Assembly (NCBI GenBank): GCA_039818825.1
Contig: JBCBTD010000017.1
Span: 5,832-69,831, forward strand
DNA length: 64,000 nucleotides
Direction: 5' to 3'
From: JBCBTD01 sp039818825
GTDB lineage: Bacteria; Pseudomonadota; Alphaproteobacteria; Geminicoccales; Geminicoccaceae
The position numbers and the translations under genes were made by a program. The notes under the pieces were generated by a model, which searched no databases, had not been told where the DNA came from, and was given only the letters and a program-made list of their open reading frames with translations. This document shows positions 42,328 to 50,792 of this stretch, in pieces (the stretch's first letter is position 1; every line of letters starts with the position of its first letter).

Positions 42328-43729
42328 AATCGGTTTGGCGACGACACGGCCGCCGGCGACCGATGCGACCGTGGACGTGCACGCCTTGCACGGTGCCCAC
42401 ATCAACCCGCGCTTCGCCCAGGTTCTCAAGCTTATCGGCTTCGATCGGACCTGGGTGCGAGCGAAGGGCGCCTATCTGTGGGACGCCCAGGGTGAGCGCT
42501 TCTTGGACCTGTTGGCCGGCTACGGCGTCTTCAACGTGGGGCGCAACCACCACCGGGTGCGAGAGGCGCTCGTCCGCTACATGGCCGACGATCCGGCCAT
42601 GCTGGTTCAGCTCGAGGCGCCTGCGGTCTCTGGCGTGCTCGCGGCCCGGCTCAAGCGGCTGCTCGACGACCGGTTGGAACGGGTCTACTTCACCAGCAGT
42701 GGCCATGAAGGCGTCGAGACAGCCATCAAGTTCGCCCATGCTGCGACCGGCAAGCCCGCCATCCTGTTCGCATCCTCCGCGTTCCACGGTCTCTCCACCG
42801 GCGCCTTGGCGCTCAACGGCACCGAGCAGTTCCGCGACGGCTTCACCCCGCTGATCCCCCACACCCGGAAGATCCCGTTCGACGACCTGGCGGCGCTCGA
42901 GCGCGCCCTCGGCGCCGGTGACGTCGCCGCGTTCGTCGTCGAGCCGATCCAAGGCAAGCGCGTCGCGATCCCCGCGGCGGGCTACCTGCGCGAGGCGGCG
43001 CGCTTGTGCCGGCAGCATGGTGCGTTGTTCGTCGTCGACGAGGTGCAGACCGGGCTTGGCCGGACCGGGCGGATGTTCGCGTTCGAGCACGACGGCGACG
43101 TCGATCCCGACATGGTCGTGCTGTCGAAAGCACTCTCCGGCGGCTACGTCCCGGTCGGGGCGGTTTTGTTTCGCAAGGCGATCTACGACAGGGTGTTCTC
43201 GACCCTCGACCGGGCCGTCGTCCATTCGTCGACCTTCGGCCAGGGCGGCTTGGCCATGACTGCGGGCCTCGCGGCGTTGGACGTCATCGAGGACGAGCGG
43301 CTTTGTGTGCGTGCCGCGAGCCTGGGCGATCGTCTCGGTGCTGGGCTTCACGCGCTCCAGGCGCGCCACGAGTTCGTGCACGACGTCCGCTGGCGGGGCC
43401 TGATGCTCGGCATGGAGTTCGGCCCGCCGCGATCGCTCAAGTTGAAGGCTGCCTGGAAGCTGGCGCACGGCATCAACGACGGTTTGTTCTGCCAGGCGGT
43501 GATCATTCCGTTGTTCGAGAAGCACCACATGCTGACTCAGGTGGCCGGACCGGGTGTCGACATCATCAAGCTGATCCCGCCGCTGGTGATCGACGAGGCG
43601 GACGTCGACGCGACGGTCGCTGCGTTCGACGACGTCGTCGGCGCGCTGCACCACTTCCCGGGGCCCGCCTGGACCACCATCACCAGCATCGGCAAGAACG
43701 CCGCCGGTGGCCTGTTCCAGCGTAGCTGA
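42320..43729 (+). CDS. hpnO: HpnO, aminotransferase of aminobacteriohopanetriol synthesis
   Basis: The 469-residue class III PLP aminotransferase has the cofactor block TSSGHEGVETAIKFA, FVVDEVQTGLGRTG (Asp of the PLP ring contact) and the Schiff-base lysine in VVLSKALSGGYVPVG. The N-terminal HINPRFAQVLKLIGFDR and C-terminal GVDIIKLIPPLVIDE are typical of the hopanoid-associated subgroup. HpnO makes the C35 amine of aminobacteriohopanetriol. ATG 42320 overlaps the sulfotransferase end by 8 bases. The 5' extension to 42134 is antisense-like and rejected. Confidence 0.92.
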   Translation: MDEIGLATTRPPATDATVDVHALHGAHINPRFAQVLKLIGFDRTWVRAKGAYLWDAQGERFLDLLAGYGVFNVGRNHHRVREALVRYMADDPAMLVQLEAPAVSGVLAARLKRLLDDRLERVYFTSSGHEGVETAIKFAHAATGKPAILFASSAFHGLSTGALALNGTEQFRDGFTPLIPHTRKIPFDDLAALERALGAGDVAAFVVEPIQGKRVAIPAAGYLREAARLCRQHGALFVVDEVQTGLGRTGRMFAFEHDGDVDPDMVVLSKALSGGYVPVGAVLFRKAIYDRVFSTLDRAVVHSSTFGQGGLAMTAGLAALDVIEDERLCVRAASLGDRLGAGLHALQARHEFVHDVRWRGLMLGMEFGPPRSLKLKAAWKLAHGINDGLFCQAVIIPLFEKHHMLTQVAGPGVDIIKLIPPLVIDEADVDATVAAFDDVVGALHHFPGPAWTTITSIGKNAAGGLFQRS

Positions 43730-43763
43730 AACCGGGGCCGGTGAACGAACGGGAGAAGCGCCG

Positions 43764-44354
43764 ATGAGCGATCGACTGGACGTATACTATACCCTGAGTT
43801 CGACCTGGAGCTTCTTGGCCTGGGATCGCCTCGGCGCGTTGGTCGATCGCCATGGCCTTGCCGTTCACTACTACCCCGTCGATTTCTCGAAGGTGTTTGC
43901 CCAGACGGGCGGATTGCCGCTGAAGCAGCGCGCACCAGCGCGGCAGGCCTACCGGCTGGTCGAGCTCCGTCGTTGGCGGGCGCATCTGTGCCTCCAGCTC
44001 AACCTCGAGCCGCGGTTCTTTCCAGTGGTCGACGACGAGGCCACCCACCTCGTCCTCGTCGCGCGCGAGTTGGGGCTCGACGTCTGGACGCTGAGCCGCG
44101 CGTTCATGGCGGCCATTTGGCAAGAGGAACGGGACATCGCCGATGCCGACACCCGCGCGGCCATCGTCGAAGAGCAGGGTTTCGATCTGGAGGTGCTCCA
44201 GCCGCGCGCGCCGACGATGGCGACCGTTCGGGCGAACGAGAGCGCTCAGGCCGTGGGGCGTGGTGTGTTCGGCGCGCCGAGCTTCGTTTTTCGCGGCGAG
44301 TTGTTCTGGGGTCAGGATCGGCTGGACTTCGTGGAGCGGGCCATCGCCGCTTGA
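43764..44354 (+). CDS. DsbA-family 2-hydroxychromene-2-carboxylate isomerase-like (GST kappa) protein
   Basis: The 196-residue thioredoxin-fold protein with a helical insert lacks a CxxC. The active-site region is DVYYTLSSTWSFLAWDRL, where Ser replaces the first Cys as in HCCA isomerases/GST kappa. The C-terminal GRGVFGAPSFVFRGELFWGQDRLDFVE is the conserved GSH-site/cis-Pro block. It probably uses glutathione; the substrate is unknown. GGGAG eight bases before ATG 43764 sets the start. It follows hpnO by 34 bases on the same strand. Confidence 0.85.
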   Translation: MSDRLDVYYTLSSTWSFLAWDRLGALVDRHGLAVHYYPVDFSKVFAQTGGLPLKQRAPARQAYRLVELRRWRAHLCLQLNLEPRFFPVVDDEATHLVLVARELGLDVWTLSRAFMAAIWQEERDIADADTRAAIVEEQGFDLEVLQPRAPTMATVRANESAQAVGRGVFGAPSFVFRGELFWGQDRLDFVERAIAA

Positions 44355-44424
44355 CACGGGCTAGAGTGGCTGGCTCGGACAATAGGCGGCGCTCGTGAGA
44401 GCGATGGACGGATCGAGGGGGGCG

Positions 44425-45330
44425 ATGGGTGAAGCGCGGCTGATTGCCGTCGATTGGGGCACGACGCACGTCCGCGCCTGGCTGATGGACGCGTCCGGCG
44501 AGTTGCTGGATCAGCGTCGCTCCGACGCCGGCATGGGGCGGTTGGTCGGACAGCACGACGCGTTCGGGCGTGCGTTCGACGCGTTGCTGGCGGGGTGGCC
44601 AAGGTTGCCTGCCATCGCCTGCGGCATGGTCGGCGCGCGGCAGGGGTGGACCGAAGCGACCTATGTCGAGGCGCCGACGGTGCTGACCGAGCTCGCTGGG
44701 CCGTTGGTTCGGGTGCGCAGTCCCGAGGGCCGTGAGCTGGCGATCGTCGCTGGGGTGGCGCAGACCGATCCCCCGGACGTCATGCGCGGCGAGGAGACCA
44801 AGCTTCTCGGCCTCGTCGACCAGTTGGACCCGGCCGCGAGCGCGTTCGTCCTCATGCCCGGTACCCACACCAAGCACGCAACGCTGGATGGCGGTGCCAT
44901 CCGCCGCTTCCGTACCGTACCGACGGGCGAGCTGTTCGCGGTGCTGGGTGAACACTCGATCCTCCGCGCGAGTTTCGCCGCCGACGACGGGCTCGACGAG
45001 GCTGCGTTTGCCGATGGCGTCCGAGACGGCAGCGGCCTGGCCGCGGGTGAGTTGGTGGCAGCATTGTTCGGTCTCCGAGCCTCCGGTCTCCTACGGGCGA
45101 CGCCAGCCTCGGCGCTGAAGGGGCGACTGTCGGGCCTGTTGCTCGGCGCGGAGCTGGCCCTGGTGCCTGGCGACACCTCCGTTTGCCTGGTTGGCGATGG
45201 CACGGTCGTCGAACGCTACGTGGCGGCGTTCGCTGCGCTGCAGCGGCCACGACCTGACGTTCGTCCGGGCGAACCTCTGGTCAGGCGGGGGCTGATGCGC
45301 CTCGCCGCCGCTGCAGGATCGTTGACGTGA
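44425..45330 (+). CDS. dgoK: 2-dehydro-3-deoxygalactonokinase
   Basis: The 301-residue sugar-acid kinase begins LIAVDWGTTHVRAWLMDASGELL (phosphate-1 loop). It continues with AIACGMVGARQGWTEATYVEAP and FVLMPGTHTKHATLDGG, the DgoK signature. It phosphorylates KDGal to KDPGal in the De Ley-Doudoroff galactonate pathway. ATG 44425 is chosen because GAGG lies six bases upstream in a G-rich leader; GTG 44395 and ATG 44404 would extend it without a site. The stop overlaps the dgoA GTG (GTGA). No galactonate dehydratase or transporter is nearby. Confidence 0.93.
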   Translation: MGEARLIAVDWGTTHVRAWLMDASGELLDQRRSDAGMGRLVGQHDAFGRAFDALLAGWPRLPAIACGMVGARQGWTEATYVEAPTVLTELAGPLVRVRSPEGRELAIVAGVAQTDPPDVMRGEETKLLGLVDQLDPAASAFVLMPGTHTKHATLDGGAIRRFRTVPTGELFAVLGEHSILRASFAADDGLDEAAFADGVRDGSGLAAGELVAALFGLRASGLLRATPASALKGRLSGLLLGAELALVPGDTSVCLVGDGTVVERYVAAFAALQRPRPDVRPGEPLVRRGLMRLAAAAGSLT

Positions 45331-45932
45331 GGGCGCTCGGCGAGCGGCCGTTGGTGGCTATTTTGCGCGGAGTTGCGCCGGAGGAGGCGCTGCCGGTCGG
45401 CGAAGCGTTGGTCGACGCCGGGATCACGATCATCGAGGTGCCGCTGAACTCGCCCGAGCCGTTCGTCTCGATCGAACGTTTGCAGCGGGCGTTCGGCGCG
45501 CGGGCGATCATCGGCGCCGGCACGGTGCTGGAGGAAGCCCAGGTCGCCACCTTGGCGGCCACCGGCGCCAGCTTGTGTGTGTCGCCGGACACCGCGCCCA
45601 GCGTCATCGGCGCGGCCAAGCGTGCCGGGCTGCTGAGCGTTCCGGGTGCGTTCACCGCGACCGAGGCGTTCGCCGCGCACCGCGCTGGTGCCGACGCGTT
45701 GAAGCTGTTCCCGACCGAAATACTGGGCCTTGCGGGCCTCAAGGCGCTGAAAGCCGTTCTGCCCCGTTCCTGGCCGCTCCTGGTGGTCGGTGGCATCACT
45801 GCCGACAATCTCGCTGAGTATCTGAACGCCGGGGCCGCCGGCGCCGGGTTCGGGAGTTGGCTCTACAGCCCGGGGCGATCGGCGGCCGAAGTCGGTGTGC
45901 GCGCGCGGGCGATCGTCGACGCCGCGCGTTGA
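45327..45932 (+). CDS. dgoA: 2-dehydro-3-deoxy-6-phosphogalactonate aldolase
   Basis: The 201-residue class I KDPG/KDPGal aldolase has PLVAILRGVAPEEALPVGEALVDAG at the start, then IIEVPLNSPEPFVSIERL (active-site Glu in IEVPLN), IIGAGTVLEEAQV and the Schiff-base lysine in ADALKLFPTEILG. It cleaves KDPGal to pyruvate and glyceraldehyde-3-phosphate, both of which are Dxs substrates. It overlaps dgoK (GTGA) and tlyA (TTGA), forming a coupled dgoK-dgoA-tlyA unit. Confidence 0.94.
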   Translation: MRALGERPLVAILRGVAPEEALPVGEALVDAGITIIEVPLNSPEPFVSIERLQRAFGARAIIGAGTVLEEAQVATLAATGASLCVSPDTAPSVIGAAKRAGLLSVPGAFTATEAFAAHRAGADALKLFPTEILGLAGLKALKAVLPRSWPLLVVGGITADNLAEYLNAGAAGAGFGSWLYSPGRSAAEVGVRARAIVDAAR

Positions 45933-46669
45933 AGCGCACCCGGGTCGACGAGCTGCTGGTCGCACAGGGTCTGGCCCGGCATCTCCAGGAGGCGCGGGCT
46001 CGGGTGTTGGCGGGCGAGGTGTTCGTGGGCGAACGCCGCTTGGACAAGCCGGGCACGACGGTGCCGCCGGACACGTCGCTCCTACTCCGCAGCCGCCGGC
46101 CGGACTGGGTCTCGCGCGGCGCACTGAAGCTCTTGCACGGGCTCGACCATTTCGGGCTCGACCCAAGCGGGCGAGCCGCCATCGACGTCGGCGCGTCGAC
46201 TGGCGGCTTCACCGAGGTGCTGCTCGCTCGCGGCGCCAATCACGTGTACGCGGTCGACGTTGGTTATGGCCAGCTCGACGCCAAGCTACGCGGCGATCCG
46301 CGAGTCGTGGTAATGGAGCGGACCAACGCCCGCCACATCGATCGCACGACCATCGCCGGGCCCATCGGCGCCGTCGTCTGTGATGCCAGCTTCATCGGCT
46401 TGCGCCAGGTGCTGCCGGCTGCACTCGCCTGTGCCGTCCCGGGCGCATTCCTGGTCGCGTTGATCAAGCCGCAGTTCGAGGTCGCCCGCGAGCAGGTCGG
46501 CAGAGGCGGCGTCGTCCGCGATCCGGAACTCCACGAGGCGGTCTGCCAGGAGGCCGCTGCGTGGTTGCCGACGCTCGGCTGGGCGGTCCGAGGCGTCGAC
46601 GCGAGCCCGGTTCTGGGCCCGAAGGGCAACCGTGAGTTTCTGATCGCCGCGCACAAGACCGGCGGCTGA
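45929..46669 (+). CDS. tlyA: TlyA-family 23S/16S rRNA 2'-O-methyltransferase
   Basis: The 246-residue protein has an N-terminal S4 RNA-binding domain (~1-60: RVDELLVAQGLARHLQEARARVLAGEVFVG) and an FtsJ/RrmJ-type methyltransferase domain: SRGALKLLHGL, motif I AIDVGASTGGFTEVLLARGA, DVGYGQLDAKLR, VCDASFIGLRQVLP, LIKPQFE and LGPKGNREFL. Known TlyA enzymes methylate cytidines in rRNA. It begins at TTG 45929 overlapping the dgoA stop. Convergent with metC, 13 bases away. Confidence 0.93.
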   Translation: MKRTRVDELLVAQGLARHLQEARARVLAGEVFVGERRLDKPGTTVPPDTSLLLRSRRPDWVSRGALKLLHGLDHFGLDPSGRAAIDVGASTGGFTEVLLARGANHVYAVDVGYGQLDAKLRGDPRVVVMERTNARHIDRTTIAGPIGAVVCDASFIGLRQVLPAALACAVPGAFLVALIKPQFEVAREQVGRGGVVRDPELHEAVCQEAAAWLPTLGWAVRGVDASPVLGPKGNREFLIAAHKTGG

Positions 46670-46682
46670 GCCCGCCTGGCGT

Positions 46683-47837
46683 TCAGGCCGCGGCCCGGAA
46701 CCGCGCGAAGCCGGCTTCCAAGTCCCGGATCAGGTCGTCGACGGCTTCGAGGCCGATGTGCAGCCGCAGGATGCTGCCGGGCTCGGTCCAGGGCACGGCG
46801 GTGCGTTTCGGTTGTGCCGGGATCATCAAACTCTCGTATCCGCCCCAGCTGAACCCCATGCCGAACAGCTCCATGTGATCGAGCATCGCGGCGATCGCGG
46901 CCTTGTCGGTCGGTTGAACGACGACGGAGAACAGCCCCGAGCTGCCCTTGAAGTCGCGGCGGAAAAGCTCGTGACCCGGACAGGACGGCAAGGCCGGGTG
47001 CAAGACCCGAACGACCTCCGGGCGCTGCTCCAGCCACCGGGCGATCTCCAGCGCCGCCGCTTCGTGCTGGCGCAGCCGCACGCTCATCGTCCGGAGGCCG
47101 CGCAGCGCCAGATAGCAGTCGTCCGGGCCAGCCGGCGCACCGAAGTCGAGTACGCCGGCTTCGACGCGCGCGCCGACCTCGCCCTTCCAGGTGATCAGCC
47201 CCATCATCGCGTCGGAGTGGCCGACCACGTACTTCGTGGCGGCGTGGATGGTGACGTCGACACCGTGGTCGTACGGGCGGAAGAACAAGGGCGTTGCCCA
47301 GGTGTTGTCGAGCAGGGTCAAGGCACCGGCCGCTTTGGCCGCGGCCGCGATGGCCGGCACGTCCTGGACCTCGAAGGTCTGCGACCCCGGGCTCTCGGTC
47401 ATCACCAACCGGGTATTCGGCCGAAACGACCGGGCGATCTCGCCGCCGACGGTCGGGTCGAAGTAGGTCGTCTCGACGCCGAACCGGCTGAGCACCCGAT
47501 CGCAATAGGCGCGAGTCGGGCTGTAGGCATTGTCGGTCACCAGAATGTGGTCGCCGGCCTTGACCAGCGCCGTGAGGGCGATGACCACCGCGGCTTTGCC
47601 GCTCGCGGCGACGGCGCAGCCATCGGCGCCCTCGAGCTCGGCGAAGGCACGCTCCAGTGCGAAGGTCGTAGGCGTACCGTTTCGCCCGTAGCTCATCTGC
47701 CCGCGCGGCTGTCGGTTCTCCAGATCATGGAGCGTCGGAAACAGGACGGTGGACCCCCGGCACACCGCGGGGTTGACGAGATGGGGTTCGTCCGGGTGGT
47801 CGCGGCCGCCGGTGACGAGCCGGGTGGCATCCTGCAT
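46683..47837 (-). CDS. metC: Cystathionine beta-lyase
   Basis: The 384-residue PLP enzyme of the Cys/Met metabolism family has RGSTVLFPTLHDLENRQP, YGRNGTPTTFALERAFAELEGA, the PLP-stacking block ASGKAAVVIALTAL, LLDNTWATPLFFRPYDHGVDV, and the Schiff-base lysine in ATKYVVGHSDAMMG. The residues favour MetC over MetB. It cleaves cystathionine to homocysteine, pyruvate and ammonia. GAGGA seven bases upstream sets ATG 47837; the open frame continuing to 49643 is antisense to the next two genes. Divergent from the LOG gene. Confidence 0.93.
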   Translation of the reverse strand: MQDATRLVTGGRDHPDEPHLVNPAVCRGSTVLFPTLHDLENRQPRGQMSYGRNGTPTTFALERAFAELEGADGCAVAASGKAAVVIALTALVKAGDHILVTDNAYSPTRAYCDRVLSRFGVETTYFDPTVGGEIARSFRPNTRLVMTESPGSQTFEVQDVPAIAAAAKAAGALTLLDNTWATPLFFRPYDHGVDVTIHAATKYVVGHSDAMMGLITWKGEVGARVEAGVLDFGAPAGPDDCYLALRGLRTMSVRLRQHEAAALEIARWLEQRPEVVRVLHPALPSCPGHELFRRDFKGSSGLFSVVVQPTDKAAIAAMLDHMELFGMGFSWGGYESLMIPAQPKRTAVPWTEPGSILRLHIGLEAVDDLIRDLEAGFARFRAAA

Positions 47838-48047
47838 GAAAGCGTCCTCGCAAGCCGACGAATGGGGAAACGTCGCTCGGACGTAGAAGGCGCGAGCGCA
47901 TCTGCCTAGAGGGGTGGCGTGGTGGACGTCGAGCTGCGCCCGCTTGCCATCGCCCTTGCCATCGCCCTGGCCACGGAGGCACATGCGCGGACCGACACCG
48001 CTTGGCCGCCCGACACCGGGCCGCGTCCCGTGGCCCTGGAGCATGAC

Positions 48048-48863
48048 GTGACCTCGAAGGATCCCCACGAACCGGTGTTCCAGACGGCTGGCGAGGACGC
48101 GCGCCAAGCGGAAGCCGACGCCGCGCCCCAGAGCCGATCTGCCGCGTACCGTTTGGCGTTCGCCGACACCGACTTCTTGTTGCGGGACGAACTCCGCCCG
48201 GTGCGCCTGCAGCTCGAGCTGCTCAAGCCGGAGCTGGCGCTGGCCGAGCACGGCATCAACTCCACGGTCGTCATTTTCGGTAGTGCGCGGACGTCGGGCG
48301 GGATTCGTGGAGGCATCGACCTCGATCAGGCACTTGCCGAGGCGCGCCGGCTCGCACGCCTGGTGTCGCGCTATGGCCAGGGGCGCGATGGTCCGGCCGA
48401 GTTCGTGGTCGTTACCGGCGGCGGCGGCGGGGTCATGGCCGCCGCCAACCAGGGTGCCGCCGACGTCGGCGCCAAGAGCATCGGCTTCAACGTCGTGCTG
48501 CCGCACGAACAGCACCCCAATCCCTACGTCACGCCGGAGCTTTGCTTCCGCTTCCACTATTTCGCGATCCGCAAGATGCATCTGCTGTTGCGAGCCCGTG
48601 CCGTGATTTGTTTTCCGGGCGGGTTCGGCACACTCGACGAACTGTTCGAGACGCTGACCTTGATCCAAACCGGCAAGATGACGGCGGTGCCGGTCGTGCT
48701 CTTCGATCGTACGTTCTGGTCGCGGGTGCTCAACGTCGAGGCGCTGGTGGACGCCGGGTTGATCGCGCCGAAGGACGCCCGCTCCTTCACCATGGTCGAC
48801 AGTGCCGACGCCGCTTGGGAGGTGATCCGTGCGCACTACGGGCTCGACGTCGAGCCGGACTGA
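48048..48863 (+). CDS. LOG-family protein (TIGR00730; nucleotide phosphoribohydrolase-like)
   Basis: The 271-residue Rossmann-like protein has VVIFGSARTSGG, the glycine-rich VVTGGGGGVMAAANQGAADVG and the diagnostic PGGFGTLDELFE. LOG proteins release free cytokinin-type bases or nucleobases from 5'-monophosphates. The larger class with an N-terminal AYRLAFADTDFLLRDELRPVR block, as here, is common in alphaproteobacteria. GTG 48048 has GGAG six bases upstream and matches relatives; an upstream GTG at 47919 would add 43 Ala-rich residues and cannot be excluded. Confidence 0.85.
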   Translation: MTSKDPHEPVFQTAGEDARQAEADAAPQSRSAAYRLAFADTDFLLRDELRPVRLQLELLKPELALAEHGINSTVVIFGSARTSGGIRGGIDLDQALAEARRLARLVSRYGQGRDGPAEFVVVTGGGGGVMAAANQGAADVGAKSIGFNVVLPHEQHPNPYVTPELCFRFHYFAIRKMHLLLRARAVICFPGGFGTLDELFETLTLIQTGKMTAVPVVLFDRTFWSRVLNVEALVDAGLIAPKDARSFTMVDSADAAWEVIRAHYGLDVEPD

Positions 48864-48887
48864 GGCTGACGACCGGGGGCGGCCAAG

Positions 48888-49865
48888 GTGAGCTTGCCGC
48901 CGCTTCTGGCCGGTTTGCGGCTGCCGGTCGTTGGCGCACCGATGTTTCTCGTCTCGGGCCCCGAGCTGGTCATCGCCCAATGCACCGCGGGCATCGTCGG
49001 CGCGTTTCCGGCGCTCAACGCGCGGCCGCAGGCGGCTTTGGCAGAGTGGCTCGAACGCATCACCGCCGCATTGGCGGCGTGGGACAGCGCCCATCCTCAG
49101 CGTCCGGCAGCACCCTTCGCGGTCAACCTGATCGTCCACGCGACCAACCCGCGGCTCGACGAGGATCTGGAGACGTGTCTCGCCTGGCGCGTGCCGATCC
49201 TGGTCACGTCGCTCGGCGCACGTCCGGCGCTCAACGACCGGGCCCGCGCGGCCGGCGCACTGGTGCTGCACGACGTCATCGACGATGGCTTCGCCCGCAA
49301 GGCCATCGACAAGGGTGCCCATGGGCTCATCGCCGTCGCCACCGGTGCCGGCGGTCATGCCGGCACCTTGTCGCCGTTCGCGCTCCTCCAGGACGTACGC
49401 CGCTGGTTCGACGGTCCGTTGCTGCTGGCTGGCGCCATCGCCAGCGGCGACGCGGTGCTCGCCGCCGAGGCGGCCGGTGCCGACCTCGCCTATGTCGGCT
49501 CGGCGTTCATCGCCACCGAGGAAGCGCGGGCGGCTCCCGCCTACCGACAGATGATCGTCGACGGCGCGGCCGCGGACGTCGTCTACACGGCGGCGTTTTC
49601 CGGGGTGGCCGCGAACTACCTGCGTGCGTCGGTTCGCGCACACGGCTTGGACCCGGACACTCGGCCCACCCGATCGATGGACTTCGGCGCCGGCCTGACC
49701 GAGGGCGACGGCGCCAAACCCTGGCGCGACGTCTGGAGCGCGGGCCAGGGGATCGGCGTGGTCGATCGGGTGGTGACGACCGCGACGCTCGTCGATCGCC
49801 TGCGCCGCGAGTACGTAGCTGCACGACGACGACTCGCGTTGTCAGGTGAGGGCGGACACGGATGA
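48888..49865 (+). CDS. Nitronate monooxygenase / 2-nitropropane dioxygenase-like flavoprotein
   Basis: The 325-residue FMN-binding TIM barrel has LRLPVVGAPMFLVSGPELVIAQCTAGIVGAFPALN, IAVATGAGGHAGTLSPFALL (phosphate site), LAGAIASGDAVLAAEAAGADLAYVGSAFIATEE, and a C-terminal AGQGIGVVDRV. It oxidises nitronates; the true substrate may differ. It starts at GTG 48888, 24 bases after the LOG gene, without a strong ribosome site. The end just enters the upstream non-coding part of the next frame. Confidence 0.9.
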   Translation: MSLPPLLAGLRLPVVGAPMFLVSGPELVIAQCTAGIVGAFPALNARPQAALAEWLERITAALAAWDSAHPQRPAAPFAVNLIVHATNPRLDEDLETCLAWRVPILVTSLGARPALNDRARAAGALVLHDVIDDGFARKAIDKGAHGLIAVATGAGGHAGTLSPFALLQDVRRWFDGPLLLAGAIASGDAVLAAEAAGADLAYVGSAFIATEEARAAPAYRQMIVDGAAADVVYTAAFSGVAANYLRASVRAHGLDPDTRPTRSMDFGAGLTEGDGAKPWRDVWSAGQGIGVVDRVVTTATLVDRLRREYVAARRRLALSGEGGHG

Positions 49866-50014
49866 ACTCGAACGGTGCATCGCCGTTCATCGGCAGGCTT
49901 GCGGCTGCCGCTGTCTGCCGCCTACAAGTGGCGTCGACCCGTTTCCGCCGTTGGGACAGCCGGCGGGATGCCGTCTGGTTCATTTGGCCCGGATCGATCG
50001 GGGGAGGACGACGC

Positions 50015-50398
50015 GTGCGACGACTGATGAGATCGATGGTGATGGGGCTGGCCGCGACCTTCGTCGCAACCGCCGCATTGGCGCAGACGGACCCGGAAGA
50101 CTTCCGGATCGAGACGGGCCAGGACCTCGTGGAGCTTTGCTCGGTGCAGGCCGGTGACGAGCTGTACGTTCCGGCGATCCACATGTGCCACGGCTACGTC
50201 AGCGGCGTTGCGCAATATGCGTTGGCGTTGTTCGTGCAGGGGAGCGGTTCGTTCTTCTGCCTGCCCGACCCGGTACCGTCACGCAACGACGCCATCGCCG
50301 CGTTCCTCGCCTTCGCTCAGAGCAACCCGGACGTGCGCACCGACGTCGGCCCCACGGCTTTGGCCAAATTCCTCGAAGCCGAGTATCCTTGCCAGTGA
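50015..50398 (+). CDS. Rap1a/Tai-family small secreted protein
   Basis: The 127-residue precursor has a signal peptide (RSMVMGLAATFVATAALAQ, cleavage near residue 24). The mature part has the Rap1a/Tai pattern: TGQDLVELCSVQAGD, CHGYVSGVAQYALALFV, FFCLPDPVPSRNDAI and ALAKFLEAEYPC, with four cysteines for two disulfides. The founder proteins neutralise T6SS amidase effectors, but most family members, like this one, lie far from T6SS genes and have unknown roles. GTG 50015 with GGAGG seven bases upstream sets the start. Confidence 0.82.
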   Translation: MRRLMRSMVMGLAATFVATAALAQTDPEDFRIETGQDLVELCSVQAGDELYVPAIHMCHGYVSGVAQYALALFVQGSGSFFCLPDPVPSRNDAIAAFLAFAQSNPDVRTDVGPTALAKFLEAEYPCQ

Positions 50399-50430
50399 CC
50401 GCGGGAAACCCAGGGGTGGAGAGCAAGATC

Positions 50431-50703
50431 GTGAGACAGAGCATAGCAGGTGCCGCCGTTCTCGGCCTCGTGTTGACGACCGGCTGCGCCGGTTTGAGCG
50501 ACACCGAACAACGGGTGTTGACGGGCGCGACCGGCGGCGCCGCCGGCGGCGCGCTCATCGGTGCCCTCGCTGGCGATGCAGCGCTTGGTGCCGGCATCGG
50601 CGCGGCGGCGGGGCTCGCCGGCGGCTATCTCTGGGATCGGCACAAGCAATCGGAAGAGCGCGCTTACCAGCAAGGCGTTCAGGCGGGCCGCAGCGGCGGC
50701 TGA
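50431..50703 (+). CDS. Glycine-zipper outer-membrane lipoprotein
   Basis: The 90-residue lipoprotein precursor has signal RQSIAGAAVLGLVLTTGC with lipobox LTTGC (Cys about residue 19). A glycine-zipper segment (GGAAGGALIGALAGDAALGAG, then IGAAAGLAGGYLW) follows, with a charged tail. Such proteins resemble OmpA-less Gly-zipper or SlyB-like proteins that insert in or coat the outer membrane. GTG 50431 has GGAGAG seven bases upstream. It lies 32 bases after the Rap1a-like gene, likely the same transcript. Confidence 0.85.
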   Translation: MRQSIAGAAVLGLVLTTGCAGLSDTEQRVLTGATGGAAGGALIGALAGDAALGAGIGAAAGLAGGYLWDRHKQSEERAYQQGVQAGRSGG

Positions 50704-50792
50704 CGCTGCTGGTTGATGGAGAGCGCCGACCCGTGCCGCCCGACGCTACCTCGACCTGACCGCGCGATCCGCACCGGGATCATCCGCCAAGT

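Noticed and set aside
47919..48047. N-terminal extension of the LOG-family protein as a signal peptide
   Set aside because: The GTG at 48048 has a better ribosome site and matches the usual N-terminus of relatives. The extension is Ala-rich but lacks a convincing signal structure; kept only as an alternative start.
46683..49643. A continuous 986-codon minus-strand frame containing metC
   Set aside because: Only 46683-47837 has family similarity and a ribosome site. The rest is antisense to the LOG and nitronate monooxygenase genes and reads as low-complexity, His/Arg-rich shadow.
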